64,000 nucleotides of DNA. Source: Tillus elongatus (Eukaryota; Arthropoda; Insecta; Coleoptera; Cleridae). This document shows positions 27,233-37,195 of the stretch, one piece after another; the stretch's first letter is position 1, and each line of letters begins with the position of its first letter. The stretch is taken from positions 65,846,946 through 65,910,945 of the forward strand of contig OZ023266.1 in NCBI GenBank assembly GCA_964006375.1, read 5' to 3'. A program made the translations under genes and the position numbers. The notes beneath the pieces are model-generated. The model was not told the origin of the DNA. It made no database searches and was given only the letters and a program-made list of their open reading frames with translations.

Positions 27233-27710
27233 ATGGCCTCATATAGTCACAAGGAATATGCAAACATCTTGTATATGTCCGTACACATACGAGATATTTG
27301 CATACCGTCACAATATCCATATATTGTGACGGTAATGCTGCTGAAGCTCGTCGAGACTGAACGTCGCTTCCCGAACCATCGCATACCAGATGTTCGTGGG
27401 TTTATAACAACATATCAAAATATAATTGAAAACGGTTCCGTTAAGTCTAGAGAATGTGACGTTGGTGCTCTTCCTGATCCTGAACCAGATAATGAGATGA
27501 TATATTAAGTCATTTTGGTAAAAACCCAAGCACTTCAACGTGTAAAGTGGCGAGGCAAACCGGAGCGTCACAACAACACAAGAGTTTTCTCTACAGTACG
27601 CAGAGTTGGATGGCATTCTTACCACCATACTCCTGTCCAGGGCTTGGTAAAAGGTGATCCTCCTAGAACCTCCTGTCGCTCTATTCTCTTGCAATTAATA
27701 AGTTTGTGAA
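27233..27710 (+). pseudogene. mariner-type transposase N-terminal fragment
   Basis: The frame 27233-27508 starts MASYSHKEYANILYM and continues FPNHRIPDVRGF. This matches the N-terminal helix-turn-helix domain (DUF4817 style) that precedes many insect mariner-like transposases. A further piece, NPSTSTxKVARQTGAS, follows in another frame (about 27520-27570). An inserted hairpin CCGTCACAATAT/ATATTGTGACGG disturbs 27306-27333. The catalytic domain is absent. Confidence 0.6.
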
Positions 27711-27800
27711 AAAAATATATACGCATGTTACCTGAACGATTGTCCGAGAGAAGCCGATAAGAAATATACGTAGATAATTTGTAAGACTAGATGCATTCTC

Positions 27801-27869
27801 GCAACAATTAGAACCGTAGACCGGTTTCGCTCTCATTAGAGCTCTTCAGTACGGCATACTAATTGTAGC
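27801..27869 (-). ncRNA. type I hammerhead ribozyme, unit 1
   Basis: Read 5' to 3' on the minus strand, the core is CUGAAGA, then stem II GCUCU-AAUG-AGAGC, then GAAA. Stem III is the minimal palindrome ACC/GGU, followed by the GUC cleavage triplet and UACGG. Proximal stem I is CCGUA/UACGG. After a small internal loop, distal stem I pairs GCUACAAUUAG with CUAAUUGUUGC, with one mismatch. All conserved core positions (C3, U4, G5, A6, G8, A9, G12, A13, A14, C17) are present. Cleavage is predicted between plus positions 27819 and 27818. The very short palindromic stem III is typical of satellite and Penelope hammerheads that cleave best as dimers. Confidence 0.9.
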
Positions 27870-28107
27870 AAAAATGCACCAAAAATAACACGGCTATCGT
27901 ATAGCCAGTCTTAAAACACTAAGTGAGTGGTGAACGTGTCGCCACCTAGTTCGGAACCAAGTACTATGTTGTCACGCCCGCTCCAAATAACACAGAGTGT
28001 TAAAAATAGAGACGGTATACAACTAACTAACAATTTAAAAAATTGTTAGCCCTGGCCCATTTCTACCCCAATATAGGGACAGAGTATGTAAGACTAGATG
28101 CATTCTC

Positions 28108-28176
28108 GCAACAATTAGAACCGTAGATCGGTTTCGCTCTCATTAGAGCTTTTCAGTACGGCATACTAATTGTAGC
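28108..28176 (-). ncRNA. hammerhead ribozyme, unit 2, predicted inactive
   Basis: The core reads CUGAAAA in place of CUGAAGA, changing the catalytic G8 to A. A second change breaks a stem III pair (GAAACCGAUC). Both should abolish or cripple cleavage. Confidence 0.85.
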
Positions 28177-28414
28177 AAAAATGCACCAAAAATAACACGG
28201 CTATCGTATAGCCAGTCTTAAAACACTAAGTGAGTGGTGAACGTGTCGCCACCTAGTTCGGAACCAAGTACTATGTTGTCACGCCCGCTCCAAATAACAC
28301 AGAGTGTTAAAAATAGAGACGGTATACAACTAACTAACAATTTAAAAAATTGTTAGCCCTGGCCCATTTCTACCCCAATATAGGGACAGAGTATGTAAGA
28401 CTAGATGCATTCTC

Positions 28415-28483
28415 GCAACAATTAGAACCGTAGACCGGTTTCGCTCTCATTAGAGCTCTTCAGTACGGCATACTAATTGTAGC
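28415..28483 (-). ncRNA. hammerhead ribozyme, unit 3
   Basis: The core and stems are identical to unit 1. Confidence 0.9.
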
Positions 28484-28721
28484 AAAAATGCACCAAAAAT
28501 AACACGGCTATCGTATAGCCAGTCTTAAAACACTAAGTGAGTGGTGAACGTGTCGCCACCTAGTTCGGAACCAAGTACTATGTTGTCACGCCCGCTCCAA
28601 ATAACACAGAGTGTTAAAAATAGAGACGGTATACAACTAACTAACAATTTAAAAAATTGTTAGCCATGGCCCATTTCTACCCCAATATAGGGACAAAGTA
28701 TGTAAGACTAGATGCATTCTC

Positions 28722-28790
28722 GCAACAATTAGAACCGTAGACCGGTTTCGCTTTCATTAGAGCTCTTCAGTACGGCATACTAATTGTAGC
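28722..28790 (-). ncRNA. hammerhead ribozyme, unit 4, weakened stem II
   Basis: The core is intact but stem II has one mismatch (GCUCU against AAAGC), so folding may be less stable. Confidence 0.85.
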
Positions 28791-29028
28791 AAAAATGCAC
28801 CACAAATAACACGGCTATCGTATAGCCAGTCTTAAAACACTAAGTGAGTGGTGAACGTGTCGCCACCTAGTTCGGAACCAAGTACTATGTTGTCACGCCC
28901 GCTCCAAATAACACAGAGTGTTAAAAATAGAGACGGTATACAACTAACTAACAATTTAAAAAATTGTTAGCCCTGGCCCATTTCTACCCCAATATAGGGA
29001 CAAAGTATGTAAGACTAGATGCATTCTC

Positions 29029-29097
29029 GCAACAATTAGAACCGTAGACCGGTTTCGCTCTCATTAGAGCTCTTCAGTACGGCATACTAATTGTAGC
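29029..29097 (-). ncRNA. hammerhead ribozyme, unit 5
   Basis: The core and stems are identical to unit 1. Confidence 0.9.
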
Positions 29098-29335
29098 AAA
29101 AATGCACCAAAAATAACACGGCTATCGTATAGCCAGTCTTAAAACACTAAGTGAGTGGTGAACGTGTCGCCACCTAGTTCGGAACCAAGTACTATGTTGT
29201 CACGCCCGCTCCAAATAACACAGAGTGTTAAAAATAGAGACGGTATACAACTAACTAACAATTTAAAAAATTGTTAGCCCTGGCCCATTTCTACCCCAAT
29301 ATAGGGACAAAGTATGTAAGACTAGATGCATTCTC

Positions 29336-29404
29336 GCAACAATTAGAACCGTAGACCGGTTTCGCTCTCATTAGAGCTCTTCAGTACGGCATACTAATTG
29401 TAGC
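29336..29404 (-). ncRNA. hammerhead ribozyme, unit 6
   Basis: The core and stems are identical to unit 1. Confidence 0.9.
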
Positions 29405-29642
29405 AAAAATGCACCAAAAATAACACGGCTATCGTATAGCCAGTCTTAAAACACTAAGTGAGTGGTGAACGTGTCGCCACCTAGTTCGGAACCAAGTACT
29501 ATGTTGTCACGCCCGCTCCAAATAACACAGAGTGTTAAAAATAGAGACGGTATACAACTAACTAACAATTTAAAAAATTGTTAGCCCTGGCCCATTTCTA
29601 CCCCAATATAGGGACAAAGTATGTAAGACTAGATGCATTCTC

Positions 29643-29711
29643 GCAACAATTAGAACCGTAGACCGGTTTCGCTCTCATTAGAGCTCTTCAGTACGGCATA
29701 CTAATTGTAGC
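29643..29711 (-). ncRNA. hammerhead ribozyme, unit 7
   Basis: The core and stems are identical to unit 1. Confidence 0.9.
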
Positions 29712-29949
29712 AAAAATGCACCAAAAATAACACGGCTATCGTATAGCCAGTCTTAAAACACTAAGTGAGTGGTGAACGTGTCGCCACCTAGTTCGGAACC
29801 AAGTACTATGTTGTCACGCCCGCTCCAAATAACACAGAGTGTTAAAAATAGAGACGGTATACAACTAACTAACAATTTAAAAAATTGTTAGCCCTGGCCC
29901 ATTTCTACCCCAATATAGGGACAAAGTATGTAAGACTAGATGCATTCTC

Positions 29950-30018
29950 GCAACAATTAGAACCGTAGACCGGTTTCGCTCTCATTAGAGCTCTTCAGTA
30001 CGGCATACTAATTGTAGC
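29950..30018 (-). ncRNA. hammerhead ribozyme, unit 8
   Basis: The core and stems are identical to unit 1. Confidence 0.9.
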
Positions 30019-30256
30019 AAAAATGCACCAAAAATAACACGGCTATCGTATAGCCAGTCTTAAAACACTAAGTGAGTGGTGAACGTGTCGCCACCTAGTT
30101 CGGAACCAAGTACTATGTTGTCACGCCCGCTCCAAATAACACAGAGTGTTAAAAATAGAGACGGTATACAACTAACTAACAATTTAAAAAATTGTTAGCC
30201 ATGGCCCATTTCTACCCCAATATAGGGACAAAGTATGTAAGACTAGATGCATTCTC

Positions 30257-30325
30257 GCAACAATTAGAACCGTAGACCGGTTTCGCTCTCATTAGAGCTC
30301 TTCAGTACGGCATACTAATTGTAGC
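30257..30325 (-). ncRNA. hammerhead ribozyme, unit 9
   Basis: The core and stems are identical to unit 1. Confidence 0.9.
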
Positions 30326-30563
30326 AAAAATGCACCAAAAATAACACGGCTATCGTATAGCCAGTCTTAAAACACTAAGTGAGTGGTGAACGTGTCGCCA
30401 CCTAGTTCGGAACCAAGTACTATGTTGTCACGCCCGCTCCAAATAACACAGAGTGTTAAAAATAGAGACGGTATACAACTAACTAACAATTTAAAAAATT
30501 GTTAGCCCTGGCCCATTTCTACCCCAATATAGGGACAAAGTATGTAAGACTAGATGCATTCTC

Positions 30564-30630
30564 GCAACAATTAGAACCGTAGACCGGTTTCGCTCTCATT
30601 AGAGCTCTTCAGTACGGCATACTAACTGTC
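30564..30630 (-). ncRNA. hammerhead ribozyme, unit 10, at the array edge
   Basis: The core is intact. The array breaks off inside distal stem I, where the pairing strand reads CAGUUAG instead of CAAUUAG and leaves a G-U wobble. This is the 5'-most ribozyme of a minus-strand transcript. Confidence 0.85.
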
Positions 30631-31130
30631 AAAATTAATTATATTGACAATAGTACTGTCTGTAGTAGCAAATCAAATGTTTATATCTTCTGATTCAAGT
30701 GTCAAAATGTATTAATGACCACTGACGTCATTTTTAACTCATGACGTAAAAAATAAATAAAAATACGACATGATATCAGATGTTAAAGAGATATATAAAC
30801 ACCACCAAGCAGAGATTTTGCGGGACCACAGGACATTGGAGTTGAATTTTAGGATATCAGGAATTTCAGGAGTTGGCACTGAGAGAGAGACAAGTGCGAA
30901 GACGTCAAGAAGATAAATAACAGATAAAAAAAAGTGGGAAAATCAGATATTTTGATTCCGATTCCTTTTATAAAGGATAGATAAAGAACAAGAAAGTTAG
31001 AGAGTTATATATTCTGGTAAAAATTAATTATGTAAAGGTCAGATAAAGAGGAAAAGTTAGACGGTTAGGTATTTGGTAAAAATTCATTATGTAAAGATGG
31101 AAAAGAAAATTCGACAACGCATCTCAATCC
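30631..31130 (+). promoter_or_regulatory. promoter-like region upstream of the lamin fragment
   Basis: A perfect CRE-type palindrome TGACGTCA lies at 30723-30730, a second half-site TGACGTAA at about 30742, and a TATA box TATATAA at 30792-30798. The spacing suits an RNA polymerase II core promoter that would start near 30825 and read toward the lamin-like ATG at 31131. An LTR of an unrecognised element could look similar. Function is inferred only. Confidence 0.35.
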
Positions 31131-31283
31131 ATGCCGAAGCGACCATCTAGTCTTTTGAGCTCTACAAGACATTCCCGTCTACAAGAAAGGGCGAAATTGC
31201 AAAATCTCACTAACTGTTTGGCTGGTTACATAGACAGCGTCAGATATTTAGAACAAGAGGGTCAACACTGGTTCACAATATAA
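31131..31283 (+). pseudogene. lamin (intermediate filament) N-terminal exon fragment
   Basis: A 50-codon frame from the ATG at 31131 reads [17 protein letters not shown], then [14 protein letters not shown]. This is the head-rod boundary and coil 1A start of nuclear lamins, where SRLQEKxxLQNLNDRLAxYID is the family pattern. The similarity ends at about 31262. The frame then stops, although the next frame (STLVHNIRK) would continue plausibly, so one base may have been gained or lost. A good splice-donor sequence AAG/GTACGT lies at about 31290. The canonical NDRL reads TNCL. It is too short to have been listed among long frames. It could be a degenerate duplicate of lamin exon 1 or a piece captured by a transposon. 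Confidence 0.6.
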
Positions 31284-31394
31284 GGAAATAAGGTACGTTT
31301 AACAATTATAACCAATGGAAACGTAGTTTTATCGACTTAAATAATCCTTATGAAATATGCAATCTGATAAAAAAGTATATTTAATTTAAATTAC

Positions 31395-31399
<5 letters not shown>

Positions 31400-31482
<83 letters not shown>
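31400..31482. repeat. (TA)n microsatellite
   Basis: A perfect TA run adjoins an inverted module L that is split by the hAT element at 31502. Confidence 0.95.
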
Positions 31483-31488
<6 letters not shown>

Positions 31489-31501
31489 TCCCAGATATGG
31501 G

Positions 31502-34213
31502 CAGGGTTGGCAATGTAATTTACGTGACGTAATTAAACGTTTTTTACACGTAAAATACTATGTCATTTACTCAGCCTAAAGCATATAAGAAACGTAAAAA
31601 ATGTAAAAAAGGAAAAAAACTAGCCATGCAATAAAATAAATTTCTTTATTGAGAAAAATAATTTATTAACAAGCTCTTTATTGAAAAAATAGTATTTTAA
31701 CAAACCTATTAAATTTTCTCATTTATAAAAACTAATATCTCAAAATATTTTATTAACAAAACTAAAGCATTTTCTCTTTCATGAAATGTAACGTATCAAC
31801 AAAAATAAAACATTTTTTCTTAATAGTATGTAAGAAACAAAGAACAGTCTGTATTTCAGGAAGACTAGAATAACCTGATTTACGTTAATGTTGTAGCTAG
31901 TTATCTTCTCCCTCATCAAAATCAGTATCTTCCTCATTTAAAATGGGATTATCTTTCAATTTTAGATTGTAATATACATGTACAAGCTTCTTTGAATTGT
32001 CAAATGACAGTCTATTACGGATTGGTCCATGTATGTACCCCCAATTGGAAAACACACGTTCAATTTCACCTGAAGAAGCAGGTATTTGCAAAAGTCTTAG
32101 GGCCAACTTAGGTAGTTCTTTAAAATACATTGCTGCCATACGCCAGTACAGCAAAGGTTTTGTTATATTTTTGTCATTTAATTCGTTAAAAATATTAACA
32201 TTTCGTTTGTAAATGTCCCATTCATCACAGCCAACATTTGAGAGTGACCTAAATAAGAAATGATTTATTTCAGTCATATTTTGTGAAGATAGCTTCTCGT
32301 TGCTGTAAACCGGGTGAAGATAATAAGCTGCAAGTGCATACACATTGAATGCCATTTTATTCCTGGCCTCTAGTTTTTCAGAAAACCTTTCACGGACATT
32401 TTCAGGTAGTTCCAACTCCAACCAGTAATGCACAGCATCTGCAATGGATGCGCTTTGTGACTGACACTCATTAATTAAGTCACAGATAGGCTCATACAAA
32501 GTGAGATTGTTGCGAACTTCCTCCACAAAATCATCATTGAAAATGATCGAGATAATATTTGGTTTAATTTTTTTATTATTCCTGGCCTCAGCAGCAATTA
32601 TTCTCATATGCTGAAGATTGTTTAAAAAACATTTATAAGTATCTCTATACGTACACCAACGAGTTTCGCATGGAAGTTGGATTCTTGAACCTCCTTTGTC
32701 AACTAATGATTTCTCTAAATCTGATCTCTTGAATTCTTTTAAAATCATTGTAACTTTGTTTGAGCAGTTTATATCCTGTATGTCCTTTGCTAGCAGATTT
32801 GCCGTGTGACTGTTACAAGTAGAATGCCATAAACAATGTTTCATATCCTTACCCATTTTTACCATAGCACTGGCGTTATCTGACACTACAGCGTAAATAT
32901 TTGTGTTATATGTGTCCTTGGCTAAATCAATTGCTTCGGAGATTATTGTACACAGCTTATGAGCCGTTTCTGGTTCGCCTGTCACGTCCCATGCGTTGAG
33001 AAAAGCCTTTGGACCTGAAAACATTTTTATTATTTAATAATTTGCGGCGTTCATAATTCTTAAATTATTACTTACCATCAACTATATGTAAACTACAGGT
33101 TACAATCTTAGTATTGCTGGAAGTATTCTTCCAACCGTCGACTAAAACTACGGAATCAGGCTTCCAAGTGACTAGTAGAAATAATCTGGTTATAGGTAGC
33201 GTTAAGAAGGCGGGTTGCAAGGGCCTTTCTATTTGGATTTTTTTTTGCATAGGCAGGTCGAAGTTTTGTAACCATATTGATAAAATATTTTGACTCAATT
33301 ACGTTAAAAGGAATATTGCAGGCAAAAAATAACTCTGCAGTGGCCTGTGTAATAATACCTTCATCTTTTTCAGAAAGATTATCAATATAGCTTCCTAGCG
33401 AGCCTTTTCTTTTTCGGGGCGTTCTTAATTTATTCAATAGTTTTTCTGCAGCCGTTCTCGTTACTGGAACATCGCTTTTATGTGTGCTGCTTGAAAGTGT
33501 TCTAGGAATAGATATGTTCTCCACTACTAAATCATTTACAATATCTGATTCAGTAAAATCAGTGTTTTCTATGTTGATATCATCAACTATAAGTACTTCC
33601 ATTGTAGATATATCTAATCGGTCATCATTTTCATTATTTTTATTCTGATTCTCTGGTAAAGTTAATATTTGGTAATGTGGTTCTTTCTCTTGGGACCGTA
33701 TTTCTTGAGCCTGTACCTCTTCAATTTCATTGTCAGAACTGTGATCCATCTGTCGGCTTTTAGGATTGTGACAAGACTTTCTATAAAAAATATTACATAT
33801 ACAATGTCGTCAAACAGAAAATGCATAGTGTTAATACAAATTACCTGTGTATTTTTAGCCGGCTGATAGCCGTATTTTTTAAGACTGACTCACAGAAGTT
33901 ACACCTTGCGTTGTGCGATTTACCATGTTGGATGTATTCAAATCCCAATTCCCCATATTCTTGTCGCCGCGGCCTACCTCCAGAACCTTTACCACTACAC
34001 TATATTTTATTTTGGCATTTTGTCCAGTGAAAACAACACAGAGTGGCAACTAAAATTCACGTTCACTAGTAAACATTAGAACATAGCCCCACTTTTATCT
34101 TGTTTTTTACGTTTTTGACATATTTTACAAATTTTACGTTTTTTACACAGTTTTTACGGTTTTTGTGTAAAATATGTAAAAAACTTGAGAACACGTGTAA
34201 AATACCAACCCTG
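31502..34213 (-). mobile_element. hAT transposon with BED finger, near-complete
   Basis: The inverted ends are CAGGGTTGG on the left and CCAACCCTG on the right. The 8-bp target duplication GATATGGG (31494-31501 and 34214-34221) is exact. The 2,712-bp element carries a single three-exon transposase gene on the minus strand. The subterminal regions are rich in TTTTTTACGTnAAA-type repeats, a possible transposase-binding array. It is one of the youngest-looking elements here apart from one frameshift. Confidence 0.93.
31897..33980 (-). pseudogene. hAT transposase, BED type, one frameshift
   Basis: Exon 1 (ends 33845) encodes a BED-type zinc finger (RCNFCESVLKN...RLKIHR). Exon 2 (33076-33780) and exon 3 (31897-33014) encode the catalytic and dimerisation parts. 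The introns, 33781-33844 and 33015-33075, have GT/AG borders in matching phase. Motifs are DSVVLVDGWKNT (first catalytic D), VVSDNASAMVKMG (second D), CETRW (insertion domain) and LLQIPASSGEIERVFS (hAT C-terminal dimerisation). A single-base frameshift near 33160-33180 separates STSHLEA from the DSVVLVDGW segment. No in-frame ATG precedes the finger in exon 1, so the start is unresolved. It would cut and paste DNA in the nucleus if the frame were intact. Confidence 0.88.
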
Positions 34214-34329
34214 GATATGGGTTCTATGCGTTCTAGTTCTTGCTCATTTACGGAATTTTTTAAAGTCCCGATATCCTCAATTGACAATTTTTCCTACGAA
34301 AATTCTCTTAAACTAATAAATCCTTCGTA

Positions 34330-35032
34330 AGGAGCTACATTTTTGTGCTACGTTTAAGACCACTATCACTAGATGCACCCGATTTTTTTGTGCGAGATAT
34401 ATTATTAGAACTCCATAGTGATCCCAAAGATATATAGTTTTAACAGAAATATCACTGTACTCCATAACCTCAGATCTAAAGTATTTTTATATAGTATATA
34501 AACATATATATGAAGACAAACGGAAAACTCTAAGTGGAAACTGTTGTAATATGCCCTTTATATTTGCATTATTTTCTCTACAAATGTTCGCAGTAACAGT
34601 TTTGAGAAGCCAAGTTCGAGATGCCTTCGTATTTTGATGGGAACAAATTGACAGTATTTCTGTATTCCGTTGGGCGTGGGCTTTTACTTTAGCTTTAGAA
34701 ATGTTTTGTAAGCCTAGTTCTATTGATCTCTGGTCTTTGTTGAGTATCCATGTATCGTAATATACTAACCGCAATAAAAGTTATCATGACCATTTTGATT
34801 TGAAGCGCTTGAAAACTAGTAGTCTTTCTATTATAACCGAACGCCTACATATTTTAGCGAATATCAGATGTGCAGAGATAAAGGAATTGTGTTGATTTGA
34901 ATAAATGTTAATCGAATAATTGCAAAAAAAAGACAAGTTTTTCAACGGTAATATACAGGTTGGCGACACGGAGCTGATTCTGGGAGTGCACATAAAATTA
35001 TCCTTGGACACTTACGTTTAATATAGGGGGTG
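34330..35032. other. unassigned sequence
   Basis: No repeat partner or coding similarity was recognised. Frames at 34487-34774 and 34784-35011 on the minus strand lack motifs. Confidence 0.4.
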
Positions 35033-35034
35033 AT

Positions 35035-35161
35035 TTGTCTTTTTAGTGAATTTTCATTAAGAAAATTCACTAATAGAGAGGTATAGATGGTGAGACTTTC
35101 GAAAAAAATAATTAAATGAGCGCGAATTAGGGCCTCTGGAACCCATTTCCATGGTCAGTAA

Positions 35162-35239
<78 letters not shown>
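35035..35239 (+). repeat. module L with (TA)n
   Basis: The TTTTAGTGAATTTTCATTAAG hairpin start is followed by the ATGAGCGCGAATTAGGGCC segment, then a TA tract at 35165-35239. Confidence 0.75.
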
Positions 35240-35242
<3 letters not shown>

Positions 35243-35689
35243 CGGTTGTCGAGCCGCAACGGTAACCACCTGTTATGGATATATAAAAACAACAGGTACA
35301 AAATAACGTTTTACACTAAACTAGAATTCGGACTCGTATCTGTTTCTTTTCCACTACAACTAGCTTCGATGAATAAACATCGGTTTTCATCGGCAACCGT
35401 TAAATTTAACGGGATAAATGGACATGCGACTGGGAATGCTAAATATGTATGGGTATGCTATACAGTATAGAGCGGACTTTACTTCATAACATATTACTTA
35501 ACACTTAACACTTTATTTATACTAGTGTGCTCGCCATCGCTCACAGCTTCGGGAACGTAGTATACTATCGATCGACGATCCAGTTCAAAATAATAGATAA
35601 AAAACTGTAACTGTTATTTTCAACGGTTATTATTAAATAACGTTAACATATCCAACTGTTAATAGAAAATAACCGTTTTGCCCATCACT

Positions 35690-35693
<4 letters not shown>
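35240..35693. repeat. AACGGTT-rich segment with hAT-like right end
   Basis: The right end reads CGTTTTGCCCATCACTA, the reverse of the TAGTGATGGGCAAAACG start common in hAT-derived MITEs. AACGGTT and CCGTTA phrases recur inside. The left end abuts the TA tract and no target duplication was found. Confidence 0.45.
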
Positions 35694-35769
<76 letters not shown>

Positions 35770-36055
35770 AATCGATAACTAAAAAAAATCCTTCAGTGAT
35801 TTGGCCCAAATTTGGGAATTACCCTTATTTTGCTAATGGCTTGGATGAGTTTGTTCGTCAAATCTTAACGGACAATTTTTCTTAATAAAAAATTTAAAAA
35901 TATTTTTAAAACGCGATATCTCTCAAATTGTCTAAATGATTGAAATAAAATTTCACAACTTAAAAGAACATAGACAGACACGGTTGTGTACAAATTTTCA
36001 AGTCGTTTGATCAAAGAAAAATAAAGTTATTCGAAATTAATAATAAAATAATCCT
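35694..36055 (+). repeat. (TA)n with module R
   Basis: The TA tract (to 35767) is followed by CCAATCGATAACTAAAAAAA and a diverged module R with GGCTTGGATGAGTTTGTT. Confidence 0.65.
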
Positions 36056-36084
36056 CGACAACACTTCAAATTCTGTAATGCAAT

Positions 36085-36390
36085 ATCTACAATGTTGGAA
36101 GACAGAGCAATACAGCGATCTGTACTGCTATGCTTTGTAAATAAATCGTAGGAAAAAATCTAAACAATGGAAGTTGTCGCAAGATGTCAGACTGGAGAGC
36201 ATTGTGATAGGTATGACAGGGACGCCATCTCGGTGCAGGACCAGGTAGTATGTTGTCACGATAGCTCTAGTTTACACAAAATTTTATAGATAGAGCTGTG
36301 TACAATGTACAACCAACTAGGAATTGTGTAAATTGTCAGCCTTGGACCATTTCTTTCCTAATACCGGGACAAAGTTTGCGTTCAAAAGCG
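36085..36390 (-). repeat. decayed solitary monomer of the hammerhead satellite
   Basis: The stretch 36195-36380 aligns with the body of the 307-bp unit (AGTATGTTGTCACG, TGTACAACCAACTA, TTGTCAGCC, CCATTTCT and GGGACAAAGT). The part before it (CTGTACTGCTATGCTTTGTA) resembles the region around the ribozyme strand, but the CUGANGA and GAAA core is lost. It is a single unit, not an array, and lies about 500 bp before a Penelope-like RT fragment. Confidence 0.75.
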
Positions 36391-36394
36391 CTAA

Positions 36395-36885
36395 ATTTTA
36401 GCATGCGAATGTAAACTAATAAATTTTTTTTATGAAAGTGATTCAATTAGTTTAAAAGCAATCTAAAACGACGTTTCATTACGTATAAATATTAAACTTC
36501 TCATTTTTGACGTTCGCGGTAGTTAAAACTAAAATACATCCCTGTCTCTCCTAGTTTAATCTAACCACCGGTAGCTATTTGTCACAGAGATTGGTGTACG
36601 CTTTTTAGGATCTTATAATATAAAACAACTAGGTACCTATATTCTAACATAAATAGTAGATAAATAATAATCCAGCTTTTAATTTTAACTTAACTTTAAC
36701 AAAATGACTGTAGTAGTATATTATGATTGTAACATCCAATTAAACAAATATGAAAGTGATACGTGAACTGCATGTAGATGCAACGCCGTATGATGCGATA
36801 TAGATGCCTCAGTACTGGATGACGTAACAGCGGGTGACGAAATCCAAGGGCTTGTTGTGTCAGTGGATACGCCCAACCGGTTGTT
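36395..36885. other. unassigned sequence between satellite monomer and RT fragment
   Basis: No recognisable coding or repeat. It could be the remains of the Penelope-like element 5' to its RT, but nothing proves it. Confidence 0.35.
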
Positions 36886-36888
36886 TCG

Positions 36889-37195
36889 ATGTTGAACATC
36901 AATAATTTTGTTAATAAGTTGAACAGTAGATTTCCTTCAATTGAGTTTACTTACGAAATGGCGAACAATGACCAATTACCCTTCCTTGATACTCTTGACA
37001 TCAACAATATAGATAGGTTAGAATTTGACATTTGTAGGAAAAACTTCTACAAATCGCTTCGTACCATCAGATTCAAATCATCCTTTCGATCACCAAATTT
37101 CAAGTTGGAGCTTTCTGTTTCGGGGGTTACTCAGTTTTCCTTTGAGCGGTAAGCGATGCAATTCAGAGATAAACAAAATTATAGATACCCCAAGT
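36889..37195 (+). pseudogene. Penelope-like reverse transcriptase fragment 1
   Basis: INNFVNKLNSRFPSIEFTYEM, then NNDQLPFLDTL and LEFDICRK, are the conserved blocks downstream of the RT active site in Penelope-like elements. After a frame change, TNRFVPSDSNHPFDHQI and LLSFPLSGKRCNSEINKI continue into the thumb. The fragment lacks the YxDD box, which lies upstream in the family, and the GIY-YIG endonuclease. It is joined at about 37195 to mariner-like sequence. Confidence 0.8.

Larger units (their letters stand above)
27781..30630 (-). repeat. 307-bp tandem array carrying hammerhead ribozymes
   Basis: Unit starts fall at 27781, 28088, 28395, 28702, 29009, 29316, 29623, 29930, 30237 and 30544, an exact 307-bp period. 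There are nine complete units plus an 87-bp tenth. Units differ at only a handful of positions. Each unit has a minus-strand hammerhead at offsets +20 to +88, and the final partial unit consists of little besides the ribozyme. The array is therefore ribozyme-(body-ribozyme)x9. The body has further hairpins (GGCTAT-CGT-ATAGCC and AACAATTT-AAA-AAATTGTT). The size and arrangement match animal retrozymes, which yield small circular RNAs. No target duplication was seen. Confidence 0.9.
31483..34325 (-). repeat. module L copy split by hAT element
   Basis: The phrase CTGATCCCAGATATGGG (31485-31501) continues at 34222 with TTCTATGCGTTCTAG, then the AATTTTTCCTACGAAAATT hairpin at about 34285-34310. 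Other copies show the uninterrupted CCGGATATGGGTTCTA target. Confidence 0.85.

Noticed and set aside
27781..30630. Regular repeats suggesting a CRISPR array
   Set aside because: The whole 307-bp unit repeats without variable spacers, and the genome is eukaryotic.
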